Positions 1 through 7,518 are shown, numbered from the stretch's first letter. The stretch: 15,525 nucleotides of DNA from Oscillospiraceae bacterium (GCA_900768245.1 CAAGCE010000278.1:1-15525); one strand, 5' to 3'. Translations and numbers: made by a program. The notes: generated by a model not told the origin, from the sequence alone.

Positions 1-106
1 AAAGGGCAAAGCCCGTGGTCGCTCCCGCAGGAGCGAAACTCCCCAGCGCATTCTAACGAACAAAGCAAAAGTAACAGTAAAGCCAAGCAAAACTAACAAA
101 TCAAAA

Positions 107-189
107 AGCGCAATGCAGCTCAAAAAAGTTGGTACAACAGATGTAACTAAAGTTACAATCTGACCTGACCCAATAATCTGCATTGCGCT
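107..189. repeat. 83-bp palindrome-ended unit, left copy
   Basis: AGCGCAATGCAG (107-118) is repeated in inverted orientation as CTGCATTGCGCT (178-189), a perfect 12-bp inverted repeat enclosing 59 bp. Inside is a smaller hairpin, TGTAACT-AA-AGTTACA (143-158). The right-arm unit at 579-661 has identical 12-bp ends and the same 59-bp interior length but a different interior sequence. Confidence 0.8.
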
Positions 190-218
190 AATTCTATATT
201 ATCAAACAAAACCCCACC

Positions 219-259
219 TTTTATAAATTTGTATGCGTAAGCAATACAAATTTATAAAA
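219..259. repeat. Long AT hairpin with GCGTAAGCA loop, left copy
   Basis: TTTTATAAATTTGTAT (219-234) pairs perfectly with 244-259 over 16 bp around the loop GCGTAAGCA (235-243). As plus-strand RNA the loop could close as GC-GUAA-GC, a GNRA-type tetraloop. The counterpart at 508-548 keeps the loop but has a different, still self-complementary, stem. Confidence 0.85.
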
Positions 260-507
260 CACAGCAAACTAAAGACCGCAGATAACCAACAAAATTAACC
301 CTTGCCATAAATGATATATTCAAGCGTCAGCGCAGAATTATCGTTTATAGGCAACGGAGCAAAAGTAACGGTTCAATCAGATAGCGCAGTATTCTCTAAA
401 ATAGCCACGTTCAAGGCAGCGATGTTTAGCATAGTTTTGTTTGTTATTCTTATGTATCTGTTAGTTTGGTTTTGTTGCGGAATTTAACTTGCTTATAGTT
501 TGCTTTG

Positions 508-548
508 TTTTCAAAATTTGCTCTGCTTACGCTCGCAAATTTTGAAAA
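508..548. repeat. Long AT hairpin with TGCTTACGC loop, right copy
   Basis: TTTTCAAAATTTGC (508-521) pairs with GCAAATTTTGAAAA (535-548) over 14 bp. The loop TGCTTACGC (524-532) is the exact reverse complement of the left-copy loop. Both hairpins are 41 bp long. The stem differs from the left copy at several positions but each change is matched on the opposite arm, apart from two unpaired positions next to the loop. Confidence 0.85.
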
Positions 549-578
549 GGCGTGGTTTGGCTTGGATAGGATAGAATA

Positions 579-661
579 AGCGCAATGCAGATTAACCGTT
601 TTACTAAGATAGTAATTTTCGTTACTTCTCTCGGTTTTACTTTTTTTAGCTGCATTGCGCT
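579..661. repeat. 83-bp palindrome-ended unit, right copy
   Basis: AGCGCAATGCAG (579-590) and CTGCATTGCGCT (650-661) form a perfect 12-bp inverted repeat around 59 bp, matching the unit at 107-189 in ends and length. The interior has a corresponding AGTAA/TTACT inverted pair near 610-627 where the left copy has TGTAACT/AGTTACA. Confidence 0.8.
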
Positions 662-768
662 TTTTTGATTTGTTAGTTTTGCTTTTCGTTTTATTGTTTT
701 GCTTTTGCTGTTAGAATGCGCTTGGGGATTTCGCTCCTGCGGGAGCGACGAGGACGCTGTCCCTCGAC

Positions 769-927
769 CCTGCAAGCCTTTGAAAAGGCTTGACCGAAAC
801 TTTAAGTGTTTTGGTGCTGTCACTTTTGTTTGGCTCATCGGGCTTTGTGCAAAGCTGCGACCGCGGCGGAAACGTTTCTTACAGCTTACAGCAAAACTTA
901 AACCGCCGCCCCCAAAAAAATAAAAAC
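769..927. repeat. Hairpins and a half copy of the GACCGCGGCGG repeat
   Basis: This stretch continues from the large inverted repeat. It holds a perfect hairpin AAGCCTTT-GA-AAAGGCTT (774-791) and a small one, GCTTTG-TG-CAAAGC, at about 842-855. GACCGCGGCGG (859-869) and CCGCCGCCCCC (903-913), separated by 33 bp that include TTACAGCAAA, match the organisation and ends of each arm of the palindromic repeat at 7533-7752. No gene is supported here. Confidence 0.65.
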
Positions 928-951
928 GACCCTATGCTTTCACACAGGGTC
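928..951 (-). terminator. Rho-independent terminator of the MCP operon
   Basis: The arms GACCCTATG (928-936) and CACAGGGTC (943-951) pair with one wobble position. On the minus strand the hairpin is followed by a T-rich run. It lies 8 bp past the MCP stop codon, so it probably ends the rlmB - ATPase-like - MCP transcript. Confidence 0.85.
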
Positions 952-958
952 ATTTATT

Positions 959-2947
959 TTATTTGCTGAAGTTATGGAGCAGCTCGTCAAGCATTCTTGC
1001 CTGTCCGCTGAGTTCTTCACTCGATGCGGCACTTTCTTCCGCTGTTGCTGCATTCTTTCTCGTTATTGCTGCGATGGATTCAAGCTTTTCATTGATAAGC
1101 CCGATCTGTTTATTCTGCTCTGCGCAGGCGGCTGAAATATTATCTATCATGTTGTTTACTCCTGCTGCCTTTGTTGTCACTTCTTCAAGCGATGCGGCGG
1201 TTTCATTCGCTATTTCCGAACCCTTCGCTACCGCTTCGGCTGTGCTTTCGATAAGTGCTGTTGTTCCCTTTGCGGCTTCCGCACTCTTGGACGCAAGGTT
1301 TCTTACTTCGTCCGCTACCACTGCAAAGCCTTTGCCTGCTGCTCCTGCCCTTGCGGCTTCCACTGCTGCATTAAGGGCAAGGATATTTGTCTGGAACGCT
1401 ATATCGTCAATGGTTTTTACGATATTTCTTATCTTTTCCGACATTTCATTTATTTCATGCATCGAATCAAGCAGCTCCTTCATATTTTCATTGCTGCTTT
1501 CGATACAAAGACCTGCTTGCTGTGAATAGTCACGGGCCTGTCCTGCGTCGCTGTTATTCTTTTCTGTAAGTCCGATGAAGCTTCCTGTTATCTCAGTCAT
1601 TTCATCAACGCTCTTTGACTGCTCGCTTGCGCCCATTGCAAGTGTTGTTGCTGTTTCGGACACGTTCTGCGCACCCAATGTTACCTGTGACGATGCTGTA
1701 TTTACGCCCTCGATTATTGAGCCTATTGCGCTTGAAATATCCTCTATCGATTTTTTGATAGATGTGAAGTCGCCGATATAGTCAGCATTGAACTCTACGT
1801 TAAAGTCGCCCCCTGCCATTTTTGCAAGGTTTACCGATATATCGTCCACATAGCTTTTGAGTGCTGTATTTGTTGCTGCAAGGTTCTGACAGAGCTTTCC
1901 TACTATATCGTTTCCGAAATAATGCGGTGTATAGCTGAGGTCGCCGTTTGCCATACTTACTGCTGCGGTCTGGAGATCCTTTATCGGTTTCAGGCAGCGT
2001 CTAAGAAGTATTGTTCCCAGGATAAGTATTATCATGATGGACGGAATGATATTGAATATTACACCCATTATAAGTGTTCTTTTACTTGCTGTATAAGCAG
2101 AATATTTTACTGCATAACCGAGTGTCCAGTTCGATGACGGTACTGTTACGGACAAGATCGCTGTTTTTGTTCCGTCATAGTCTTTTATTACCGTTACATC
2201 ACCTTCCGATATTGTCAATGATGCATATGCTGGAACGTCGGATACGTTTGTAAACACACCTTTATCGCCCTCTGTTCTCGGCAGGAACTCTTCATTCTTA
2301 TGAACAAGGATATTTCCCGATGTATCAATAAGGAACGGATAGGAATTATCCATAAGTGAGATCTGCGAACAGCGTTCTATAAGTCCGTCTATGTAAATAT
2401 CAGCACCGATAACGCCGTAAAGCTCGCCGTTTTTATAGATCGCTTCCGAAACGGTAATTATCATTTTCTTTGTGAGCGTATCAATATAGGGGTCTGTACA
2501 AACGGATTCACCCTTTGCGGCAACTGCCTGTGTATACCATGAACACACGGTAACGTCAAAGCCTTCGGGAAGTTCGGTAGGCTCTTTGAAATACACCCTT
2601 TTATCAGGATATGCCATATATGCCTCGTACACTATGCCGTCCGAATTGTCGCAGGCGGTCTGCATAAATTTTGCTATGTCATTTTCGTCGGCATCTATTG
2701 CGGCAATGGACTGTCCTATTGCTGAAAGAGCCATCTGCCTGTCCGCTATCCACTCGTCAAATTTATAAGCTGTGGCATTAAGCTCGCTCACTATGCTTTC
2801 CTTTGTCTTTTCGGAAATTATATTGTTTGCAACAATTGCGATACCCGAGCTTGATGCTGTCATCAGCACTATCATAAGCAAGCAGACATAAAACAATATC
2901 TTTCTGTCCAGACCCATTTGTTTTTTCATACTATCATCAGCTTTCAT
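959..2947 (-). CDS. Methyl-accepting chemotaxis protein with extracellular dCache-type sensor
   Basis: Transmembrane chemoreceptor, 662 residues, expected to control CheA kinase activity in response to an extracellular ligand. A first membrane segment lies near residues 17-39. It is followed by a roughly 250-residue extracellular region of dCache type, with the typical stretch around YIDTLTKKMIITVS and GVIGADI. A second membrane segment lies near 291-317, then a HAMP domain, then a long helical signalling domain. The conserved hairpin tip, DDIAFQTNILALNAAVEAA, is at about 513-531. The C-terminus lacks a CheR-tethering pentapeptide. The start has no good Shine-Dalgarno site. It lies 2 bp after the upstream gene's stop, so translational coupling is likely; an alternative ATG is six codons in. 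No other che genes are in the window and the ligand is unknown. Confidence 0.95.
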   Translation of the reverse strand: MKADDSMKKQMGLDRKILFYVCLLMIVLMTASSSGIAIVANNIISEKTKESIVSELNATAYKFDEWIADRQMALSAIGQSIAAIDADENDIAKFMQTACDNSDGIVYEAYMAYPDKRVYFKEPTELPEGFDVTVCSWYTQAVAAKGESVCTDPYIDTLTKKMIITVSEAIYKNGELYGVIGADIYIDGLIERCSQISLMDNSYPFLIDTSGNILVHKNEEFLPRTEGDKGVFTNVSDVPAYASLTISEGDVTVIKDYDGTKTAILSVTVPSSNWTLGYAVKYSAYTASKRTLIMGVIFNIIPSIMIILILGTILLRRCLKPIKDLQTAAVSMANGDLSYTPHYFGNDIVGKLCQNLAATNTALKSYVDDISVNLAKMAGGDFNVEFNADYIGDFTSIKKSIEDISSAIGSIIEGVNTASSQVTLGAQNVSETATTLAMGASEQSKSVDEMTEITGSFIGLTEKNNSDAGQARDYSQQAGLCIESSNENMKELLDSMHEINEMSEKIRNIVKTIDDIAFQTNILALNAAVEAARAGAAGKGFAVVADEVRNLASKSAEAAKGTTALIESTAEAVAKGSEIANETAASLEEVTTKAAGVNNMIDNISAACAEQNKQIGLINEKLESIAAITRKNAATAEESAASSEELSGQARMLDELLHNFSK

Positions 2948-2949
2948 TT

Positions 2950-5736
2950 TTAATTTTTACGGAACAATTGAAAAACAAGAAGTATAGCTGTAAACACCAA
3001 ATTGTAGGTTATTGTCATTGTAACTGTCAGCTCGCTGAAGGATCTAAGAATTACAAGTGCAATACAGATAAGTATGCCAAGAAGCATTGATACTGCTTCA
3101 ATGGCTATGCCTGCGGAGATAGTTCCCCTCAGGCTGCGGCAGCTCAGAATAAGTGATGACAAAGCCGCAAACTGTCCTGTGCAGGCAAGTGTTGCTTTCT
3201 GTTTTGGCTGATATGATGTCACTTCTTCAAAGTCGGGGTGAAGTCTGAACGGTATCAGCTTGAAAAATTCAGGCGAAATATCGAACAGCTCTGCAAGGTA
3301 ATTTATTGTAACAAGGGAGTCAACTGTGCGGATGATCGAATAGATACCCTGCTTACGGAGATTTGCAAGAGCCTGTTTTACCTCGATGGACGGTGTTACC
3401 TCAACAATGAACATTGCCGAAAGCTCGCCCGAAATTGAAAGGTAAACAGCCGATTTGCCGTTTTTGGTGTATTCCTTTTCCTTTGCGGGAGTAGGTATAC
3501 CCTCAATGCTGTGGTTCGTCATAAGCTCACGGTTTCCAAGAAGCACACGCTTGTTGTTTATCCAGCCGCAAAGTCCCATTGAATCCTCAAAAATATAGCT
3601 TTCAACAGGATTTAAAAGCTCGGTCTTTCCGGCGATAATATCATAGAACATATTTTTAAGGATACTTCCCGACTGGTTTGTAAGGCTTGCTGCCTCAACG
3701 ATAGCTTCGTCTATTCTTGTATCGGAGAAAACCTTTATTGCCGAGAGGCTGACGCTGCCCTGCGGGAAAAGCTCGGAAGCGTCAATAAGTATGCTGTTTG
3801 TATCGGCAAATTCATCAATGCAATCATAGCCGAGAAGTGCGCCCTGAAGCTCGCTGTTTTTCTTCACCGCTCTTGACATCGGCAGGTTTACAACAAGCAT
3901 TACAGAAAATGCGGAGCATACCGAAACGCAGCCAACAAATGCTGATATTCCCAAATAGAGCCCCGATGCACCGTAAAGTGAACGTGCCGTGATGCCTGCA
4001 AGCACCGCAACTATCACCGACGCACCAAGCACTATCGGAGTGAAAAGTCTGCAGAACTTATCCGTGCTGTCGGAGGAATAGGAGGTCTTTAAAAATTCTG
4101 TGATAAACTCGGTCTTTCGCATAGAAGCAAGCGCTGGGAAATCACGGAGAGTTCCCCTTGTGAAATTCTGAGCCTTGTCCTCATCCGCAACGGTAAAGAC
4201 AGCATATTTTTCGCTGCTGCCCGAAATAAACCGGAAATTCTTCTGCGTTCGTCCGACAATGAGCAGCTTGCCCGCCGTATTGAAAAGCAGTGCAAATATC
4301 GCTGAAGCAACGTAGATATGTACAAGTCCGCCTTTTATAAGATTGGTATTTGCAAACATTACCATCGCAGCCGCAATGCTTGTTACCGAAGCAACTGCGC
4401 AAAGGCTGTCACAGTCGGCTTTCATTGATATAAGCTTTGAAAGTCCACAGGAAACAACGGTATAAGATGAAAATGCCGCAAGCAGACCGATTATTGCATT
4501 CACAAAAAGATAAGTTGTAGTCTGCGTACGCTTATTCAGCAGATCCATTATCGGCAGTGCACCCGTATCATTTGCGATCGCAATATAAAGGCTCGCCGCA
4601 AGGCACAGGATAAGCACAAAAAACCGTATTTTAAGCGTATTTTTAAGCTGATTTATATCTGCGGCAATGGACGGAGCATCATCAAAGGTCTCGAAATCCT
4701 CAATTACCCTCTGCTCTGTTTCTTCCTTTGCGTCTTCCTCGCTTTCGGACTCGTCCTCATCGCCCACAAGCACAAAATCTTTTATTTTCCTGCTGCGGCG
4801 TTCTTTGAGAGCGTTGAGCTTTTCAGCCTCGCTGTTTTCCCTGTCAATAGGTATCTGCGCTGTGTCGGGGAGAATTTTATCATCAAGGTTAAGGTCAATA
4901 TCCGAAATGGATTTTCTTTCAATTGGCGAGATATGCTGTGTCCTTGAAAGGCGTTCCCTTTTCAGCTTGTTCATACCGTCAAGCAGCTCGGTATTGCCCT
5001 CTGAGCCGTCCTTTTCGGTGGGGATTATCCTTGTGAAAAACTCGGTTATGCCACGGTGCTGAGTATACTCATTTTTTCGGGGTTTTGTTTTCGGCTCTTT
5101 TGCATACTCGGCAAGAATATCATCAAGGCTCTTTTCATCGGCGGCGGTATACTCGGTTTCTTCCGTATCGGCTTCGGTATCCGCTATTTCGCCGTATTTG
5201 TCAAAAGGACTGCTCTCTGCCGGCTTTTTCGGCTCAGGCTCTTCAAATTTTCCTTCATCATTATATGAGGTAAGACCTGCTCTTTTAAGTTTTTCCGCCA
5301 AAGCCTCGTGACGCTTTCTGAAAAGTCCGTGTTTTTCTTCCTCTTCCCAGTCGCCGTAAATGTCGCCCTGCTCCATTTTTTCGGAAAATGAACGTTCCTG
5401 CTTCGGCGGAGGTGTATAATCTGCCTGTTCGCTTTCCGCACGTTCTTTTATTGCGGTCATCTGACCGTTCAGCTTTTCATATTTTTTTTCAAAGCTGCCT
5501 TTTTCAAGGCTTTCCTTGTCGGCATTTCCGCTTAGCTCGGGTTCTGCGGCATAATCTGAACCGTCGGTATTATCGGTGAATCCTGCGGCATTTTCCGCTG
5601 TATCGGAGCTGCTGCCTTTGTCAAAATCCAGCAGCAGCTCATCTATATTGACGTGTTCGCCTTTTGCTTCGCCGTCGTCGCCGACCTTCGGATATTCGCT
5701 GAGTATATCATCAATGGAATAACTTTTATCAGCCAA
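2950..5736 (-). CDS. Membrane protein resembling a P-type ATPase without catalytic motifs
   Basis: A 928-residue protein of unknown function. Residues 1-365 are acidic, probably disordered, and repeat a short motif: SIDDILSEY (7-15), NIDELLLDF (30-38) and SLDDILAEY (about 203-211). Four membrane segments (about 368-490), a soluble loop, two more (about 563-615), a cytoplasmic region and two final segments (about 870-925) follow P1B ATPase order. The region before 652 (NLPMSRAV...) matches the linker leading to the phosphorylation site, and GNRELM (734-739) is typical of heavy-metal ATPase nucleotide domains. However, DKTGT is replaced by DASEL (Asp652), TGD by TVDS (804-807), and no GDGxNDxP is seen. 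It is therefore inferred to be a pseudo-pump. It starts with TTG: AAGGAG lies 9 bases upstream and no in-frame ATG is nearby. It begins 24 bp after rlmB ends. Confidence 0.8.
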   Translation of the reverse strand: MADKSYSIDDILSEYPKVGDDGEAKGEHVNIDELLLDFDKGSSSDTAENAAGFTDNTDGSDYAAEPELSGNADKESLEKGSFEKKYEKLNGQMTAIKERAESEQADYTPPPKQERSFSEKMEQGDIYGDWEEEEKHGLFRKRHEALAEKLKRAGLTSYNDEGKFEEPEPKKPAESSPFDKYGEIADTEADTEETEYTAADEKSLDDILAEYAKEPKTKPRKNEYTQHRGITEFFTRIIPTEKDGSEGNTELLDGMNKLKRERLSRTQHISPIERKSISDIDLNLDDKILPDTAQIPIDRENSEAEKLNALKERRSRKIKDFVLVGDEDESESEEDAKEETEQRVIEDFETFDDAPSIAADINQLKNTLKIRFFVLILCLAASLYIAIANDTGALPIMDLLNKRTQTTTYLFVNAIIGLLAAFSSYTVVSCGLSKLISMKADCDSLCAVASVTSIAAAMVMFANTNLIKGGLVHIYVASAIFALLFNTAGKLLIVGRTQKNFRFISGSSEKYAVFTVADEDKAQNFTRGTLRDFPALASMRKTEFITEFLKTSYSSDSTDKFCRLFTPIVLGASVIVAVLAGITARSLYGASGLYLGISAFVGCVSVCSAFSVMLVVNLPMSRAVKKNSELQGALLGYDCIDEFADTNSILIDASELFPQGSVSLSAIKVFSDTRIDEAIVEAASLTNQSGSILKNMFYDIIAGKTELLNPVESYIFEDSMGLCGWINNKRVLLGNRELMTNHSIEGIPTPAKEKEYTKNGKSAVYLSISGELSAMFIVEVTPSIEVKQALANLRKQGIYSIIRTVDSLVTINYLAELFDISPEFFKLIPFRLHPDFEEVTSYQPKQKATLACTGQFAALSSLILSCRSLRGTISAGIAIEAVSMLLGILICIALVILRSFSELTVTMTITYNLVFTAILLVFQLFRKN

Positions 5737-5760
5737 AACCGTTCGCTCCTTATCGTTAGT

Positions 5761-6678
5761 TTATTTTTTCAATGCTTTCTGACGTACAGCTTCATACATA
5801 AAAATACCTGCTGCAACAGAAGCGTTAAGTGAGGTTATCTTTCCGTTCATAGGCAGACGCACAAGAAAATCGCACTTTTCTTCAACAAGCCGTCCCATTC
5901 CGAAGCCCTCCGAACCGATAACAAGGGCAACAGCACCTGTCATATCGGCCTTTGTGTAATCCTCACCCTTAGCGTCCGTACCGTATATCCAAACACCGTT
6001 TTCCTTCAGCGTATCGATAGCGGCAGGGATATTTGAAACTCTCGCAACGGGCAGCCAGCTTGCCGCACCTGCGGAGGTCTTGTATACAGTCTGATTAAGC
6101 GACGCACTTCTGCGCTTGGGGATAATAACGCCATCCGCACCTGCGGCTTCGGCAGTACGGATTATTGCGCCCAGATTATGGGGGTCTTCTATCTCATCGC
6201 ATATGATTATGAAAGGCTGTGTGCCTTTTTCCTTTGAAACGTTAAGAATATCCTCAACGGAAACATACTCCGCACACGCTCCCACAGCGATAACGCCCTG
6301 ATGAGATGCACCGTTTGACATTGCCGTAAGCTTGGTTTCGCTGACCTGCTTTACAACGATGCCTCTGTCCTTTGCCATACGGCAGATAAGACCGATGCTT
6401 CCGCCGGCTTCGCTGTTCACATATATCGTATCAAGCTGTTTTTCGGATTTAAGGGCTTCGATAACGGGATTTCTTCCGATAATATAGCCCTTGTCCCGGC
6501 TTTCGTCATTTTCATTTTCGGTTACGTTGTCGAACTCCTCTTCGGGTTCGCTGTAACGTCTTTCACGGTTTGGTTTATCGAATTTACTTGGTCTGCCGCT
6601 GTTTCTTTCATTATTTCTGCTGTGGCTGTCCTTGGAATAACCGCCTCGGTCGTTTTTGTAATTTTTATTATATGCCAT
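5761..6678 (-). CDS. rlmB: 23S rRNA (guanosine-2'-O-)-methyltransferase, RlmB/TrmH type
   Basis: A SPOUT-class enzyme that transfers a methyl group from SAM to a ribose 2'-OH; RlmB members modify G2251 of 23S rRNA. The protein has 305 residues. About 65 N-terminal residues are charged and low complexity, which is an extension relative to E. coli RlmB. The substrate-binding domain follows, starting with GRNPVIEAL (about 68-76). The three SpoU motifs are clear: NLGAIIRT (168-175), VIGSEGFGMGRL (253-264) and LPMNGKITSLNASVAAGI (275-292). I chose the ATG at 6678, preceded by GGGAG, over an in-frame TTG at 6693. It is the first gene of the minus-strand run and lies close to the ATPase-like gene. 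The exact target nucleotide is inferred from family membership only. Confidence 0.93.
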   Translation of the reverse strand: MAYNKNYKNDRGGYSKDSHSRNNERNSGRPSKFDKPNRERRYSEPEEEFDNVTENENDESRDKGYIIGRNPVIEALKSEKQLDTIYVNSEAGGSIGLICRMAKDRGIVVKQVSETKLTAMSNGASHQGVIAVGACAEYVSVEDILNVSKEKGTQPFIIICDEIEDPHNLGAIIRTAEAAGADGVIIPKRRSASLNQTVYKTSAGAASWLPVARVSNIPAAIDTLKENGVWIYGTDAKGEDYTKADMTGAVALVIGSEGFGMGRLVEEKCDFLVRLPMNGKITSLNASVAAGIFMYEAVRQKALKK

Positions 6679-6717
6679 AAAGCTTTCTCCCAATTAAATT
6701 ATAATTATACAAATTAC

Positions 6718-6746
6718 ATTATACCATATTATTTTGCAAAACACAA
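6718..6746 (-). promoter_or_regulatory. Promoter for rlmB operon
   Basis: On the minus strand, TTGTGT (6741-6746) is followed after 17 bp by TATAAT (6718-6723), preceded by TGG to form an extended -10. It lies about 40 bp upstream of the rlmB start. Confidence 0.65.
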
Positions 6747-6784
6747 CGTCAACAGCAAAAAAACAGTATAATATTGTGAATTTT

Positions 6785-6844
6785 GTCCCTAATGTCCCTA
6801 ATACCTATGCAGATAAGCGAAAATGCAAATAACAGCGCATTTTC
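6785..6844. repeat. Tandem 9-bp repeat plus hairpin in divergent intergenic region
   Basis: GTCCCTAAT occurs twice in tandem (6785-6802), followed by the hairpin GAAAATGC/GCATTTTC (6819-6826 and 6837-6844). Both lie between the divergent rlmB and carD promoters. They may be regulator sites; nothing else is recognised in the 330-bp gap apart from the two promoters. Confidence 0.4.
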
Positions 6845-6925
6845 AGCCTATGCCGACAGGTAAGATTGTGCATAATTCCAATAATTGACTTTGAAAAATT
6901 CTATGCAATTCGTGCAAAAATGCCC

Positions 6926-6954
6926 TGGAGAAAAATATTTTTTTGTGTTATAAT
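6926..6954 (+). promoter_or_regulatory. Promoter for carD-family gene
   Basis: An extended -10, TGTTATAAT, ends at 6954. A weak -35 (TGGAGA, 6926-6931) lies at 17-bp spacing. The predicted start site is about 45 bp upstream of the ATG. Confidence 0.6.
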
Positions 6955-7005
6955 ATACATATAAAAATAAGCTCAATGCACTGTAAACAGACAGGAGGAA
7001 TAAAA

Positions 7006-7518
7006 ATGGCTTTTTGCAACGGTGAATATGTAATGTACGGAACAGCAGGCGTATGCCGAATTTCGGGCAGTGAAAAACGCAGCTTTGACGGCGTTCACAG
7101 TATTGAATACTGCCGCCTTATCCCCTATGGCTCTGAAAATTCCACCTACTATGTGCCGATGGATACTCTTGATACAAAGGTACGAAAGCTTATCACAAGA
7201 GATGAAATTGAAGCTGTTATAGCTCATATCCCCGATATAGCGACCTGCTGGAACAGCGATAACAGTCAGCGCAAAGCGATATTCGGCGACCTTCTGAAAA
7301 GTGATGACTATGAAAAAATATTCTGCCTGATAAAATCGGTCTACGAACAGCGTAAAAAGCGTGAATCCTGCGGCAAAAAGCTTGCGGCAGCTGATGAAAA
7401 GGCAATGAAAGCCGCTGAAAGTATGGTTTGTCAGGAATTTTCGGCAGTGCTCGGCATCTCACCCGAAAGCGTTACGGAATTTATAGGCGAACGTATCGAA
7501 AACGCTGAAATTGCATGA
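7006..7518 (+). CDS. CarD-family transcriptional regulator
   Basis: A 170-residue protein of the CarD/CdnL/TRCF-interaction family. In characterised members the N-terminal domain contacts the RNA polymerase beta subunit and stabilises open promoter complexes. The N-terminus (FCNGEYVMYGTAGVCRISG, then EYCRLIPYGSENSTYYVPMDT) shows the family's Tudor-like pattern of a GxxVxY start and a later YYVP strand. The remaining 100 residues are helical and charged, as in the DNA-binding half of CarD. The ATG at 7006 is chosen because AGGAGG lies 7 bases upstream and the family N-terminus begins here; an upstream in-frame extension has no ribosome binding site. The gene is alone in its transcript and followed by a palindromic repeat. 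Confident at family level; target promoters are unknown. Confidence 0.88.
   Translation: MAFCNGEYVMYGTAGVCRISGSEKRSFDGVHSIEYCRLIPYGSENSTYYVPMDTLDTKVRKLITRDEIEAVIAHIPDIATCWNSDNSQRKAIFGDLLKSDDYEKIFCLIKSVYEQRKKRESCGKKLAAADEKAMKAAESMVCQEFSAVLGISPESVTEFIGERIENAEIA

Larger units (their letters stand above)
1..768. repeat. Large degenerate inverted-repeat element made of hairpins, probably truncated by the window edge
   Basis: The left part (about 1-290) and the reverse complement of the right part (about 480-768) align by eye along most of their length. Shared blocks, in the same order, are the hairpin TCGCTCC-N4-GGAGCGA (19-36 and 731-748), GCGCATTCTAAC (46-57 and 710-721), ACTAACAAATCAAAAA, an AGCGCAATGCAG/CTGCATTGCGCT pair, and a long AT hairpin whose loop is GCGTAAGCA. 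The centre (about 300-470) has no partner but contains a weak hairpin (ATAAATGATA at 307-316 with TATCGTTTAT at 339-348). Open frames inside differ between arms and have no recognisable product or convincing ribosome binding site. I read this as a non-coding, structured or mobile repeat, not a gene. The left boundary may lie outside the window. Confidence 0.75.

Noticed and set aside
1..768. Integron attC sites or a CRISPR array
   Set aside because: The hairpins are not regularly spaced direct repeats with unique spacers, and no attC core-site pattern or linked cassette genes are present.
527..923. Open frames of 74 and 103 codons on both strands at the left end
   Set aside because: They lie wholly within the hairpin repeats, have basic low-complexity translations, lack ribosome binding sites and are not preserved between the two arms.
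963..1781. Long plus-strand open frames opposite the MCP gene
   Set aside because: They are antisense shadows of the Ala/Ser-rich signalling domain; the minus frame has clear MCP motifs.
2950..5736. Annotation as a functional metal-transporting P-type ATPase
   Set aside because: The phosphorylation motif, TGD and hinge motifs are all altered, so pumping activity is not supported.
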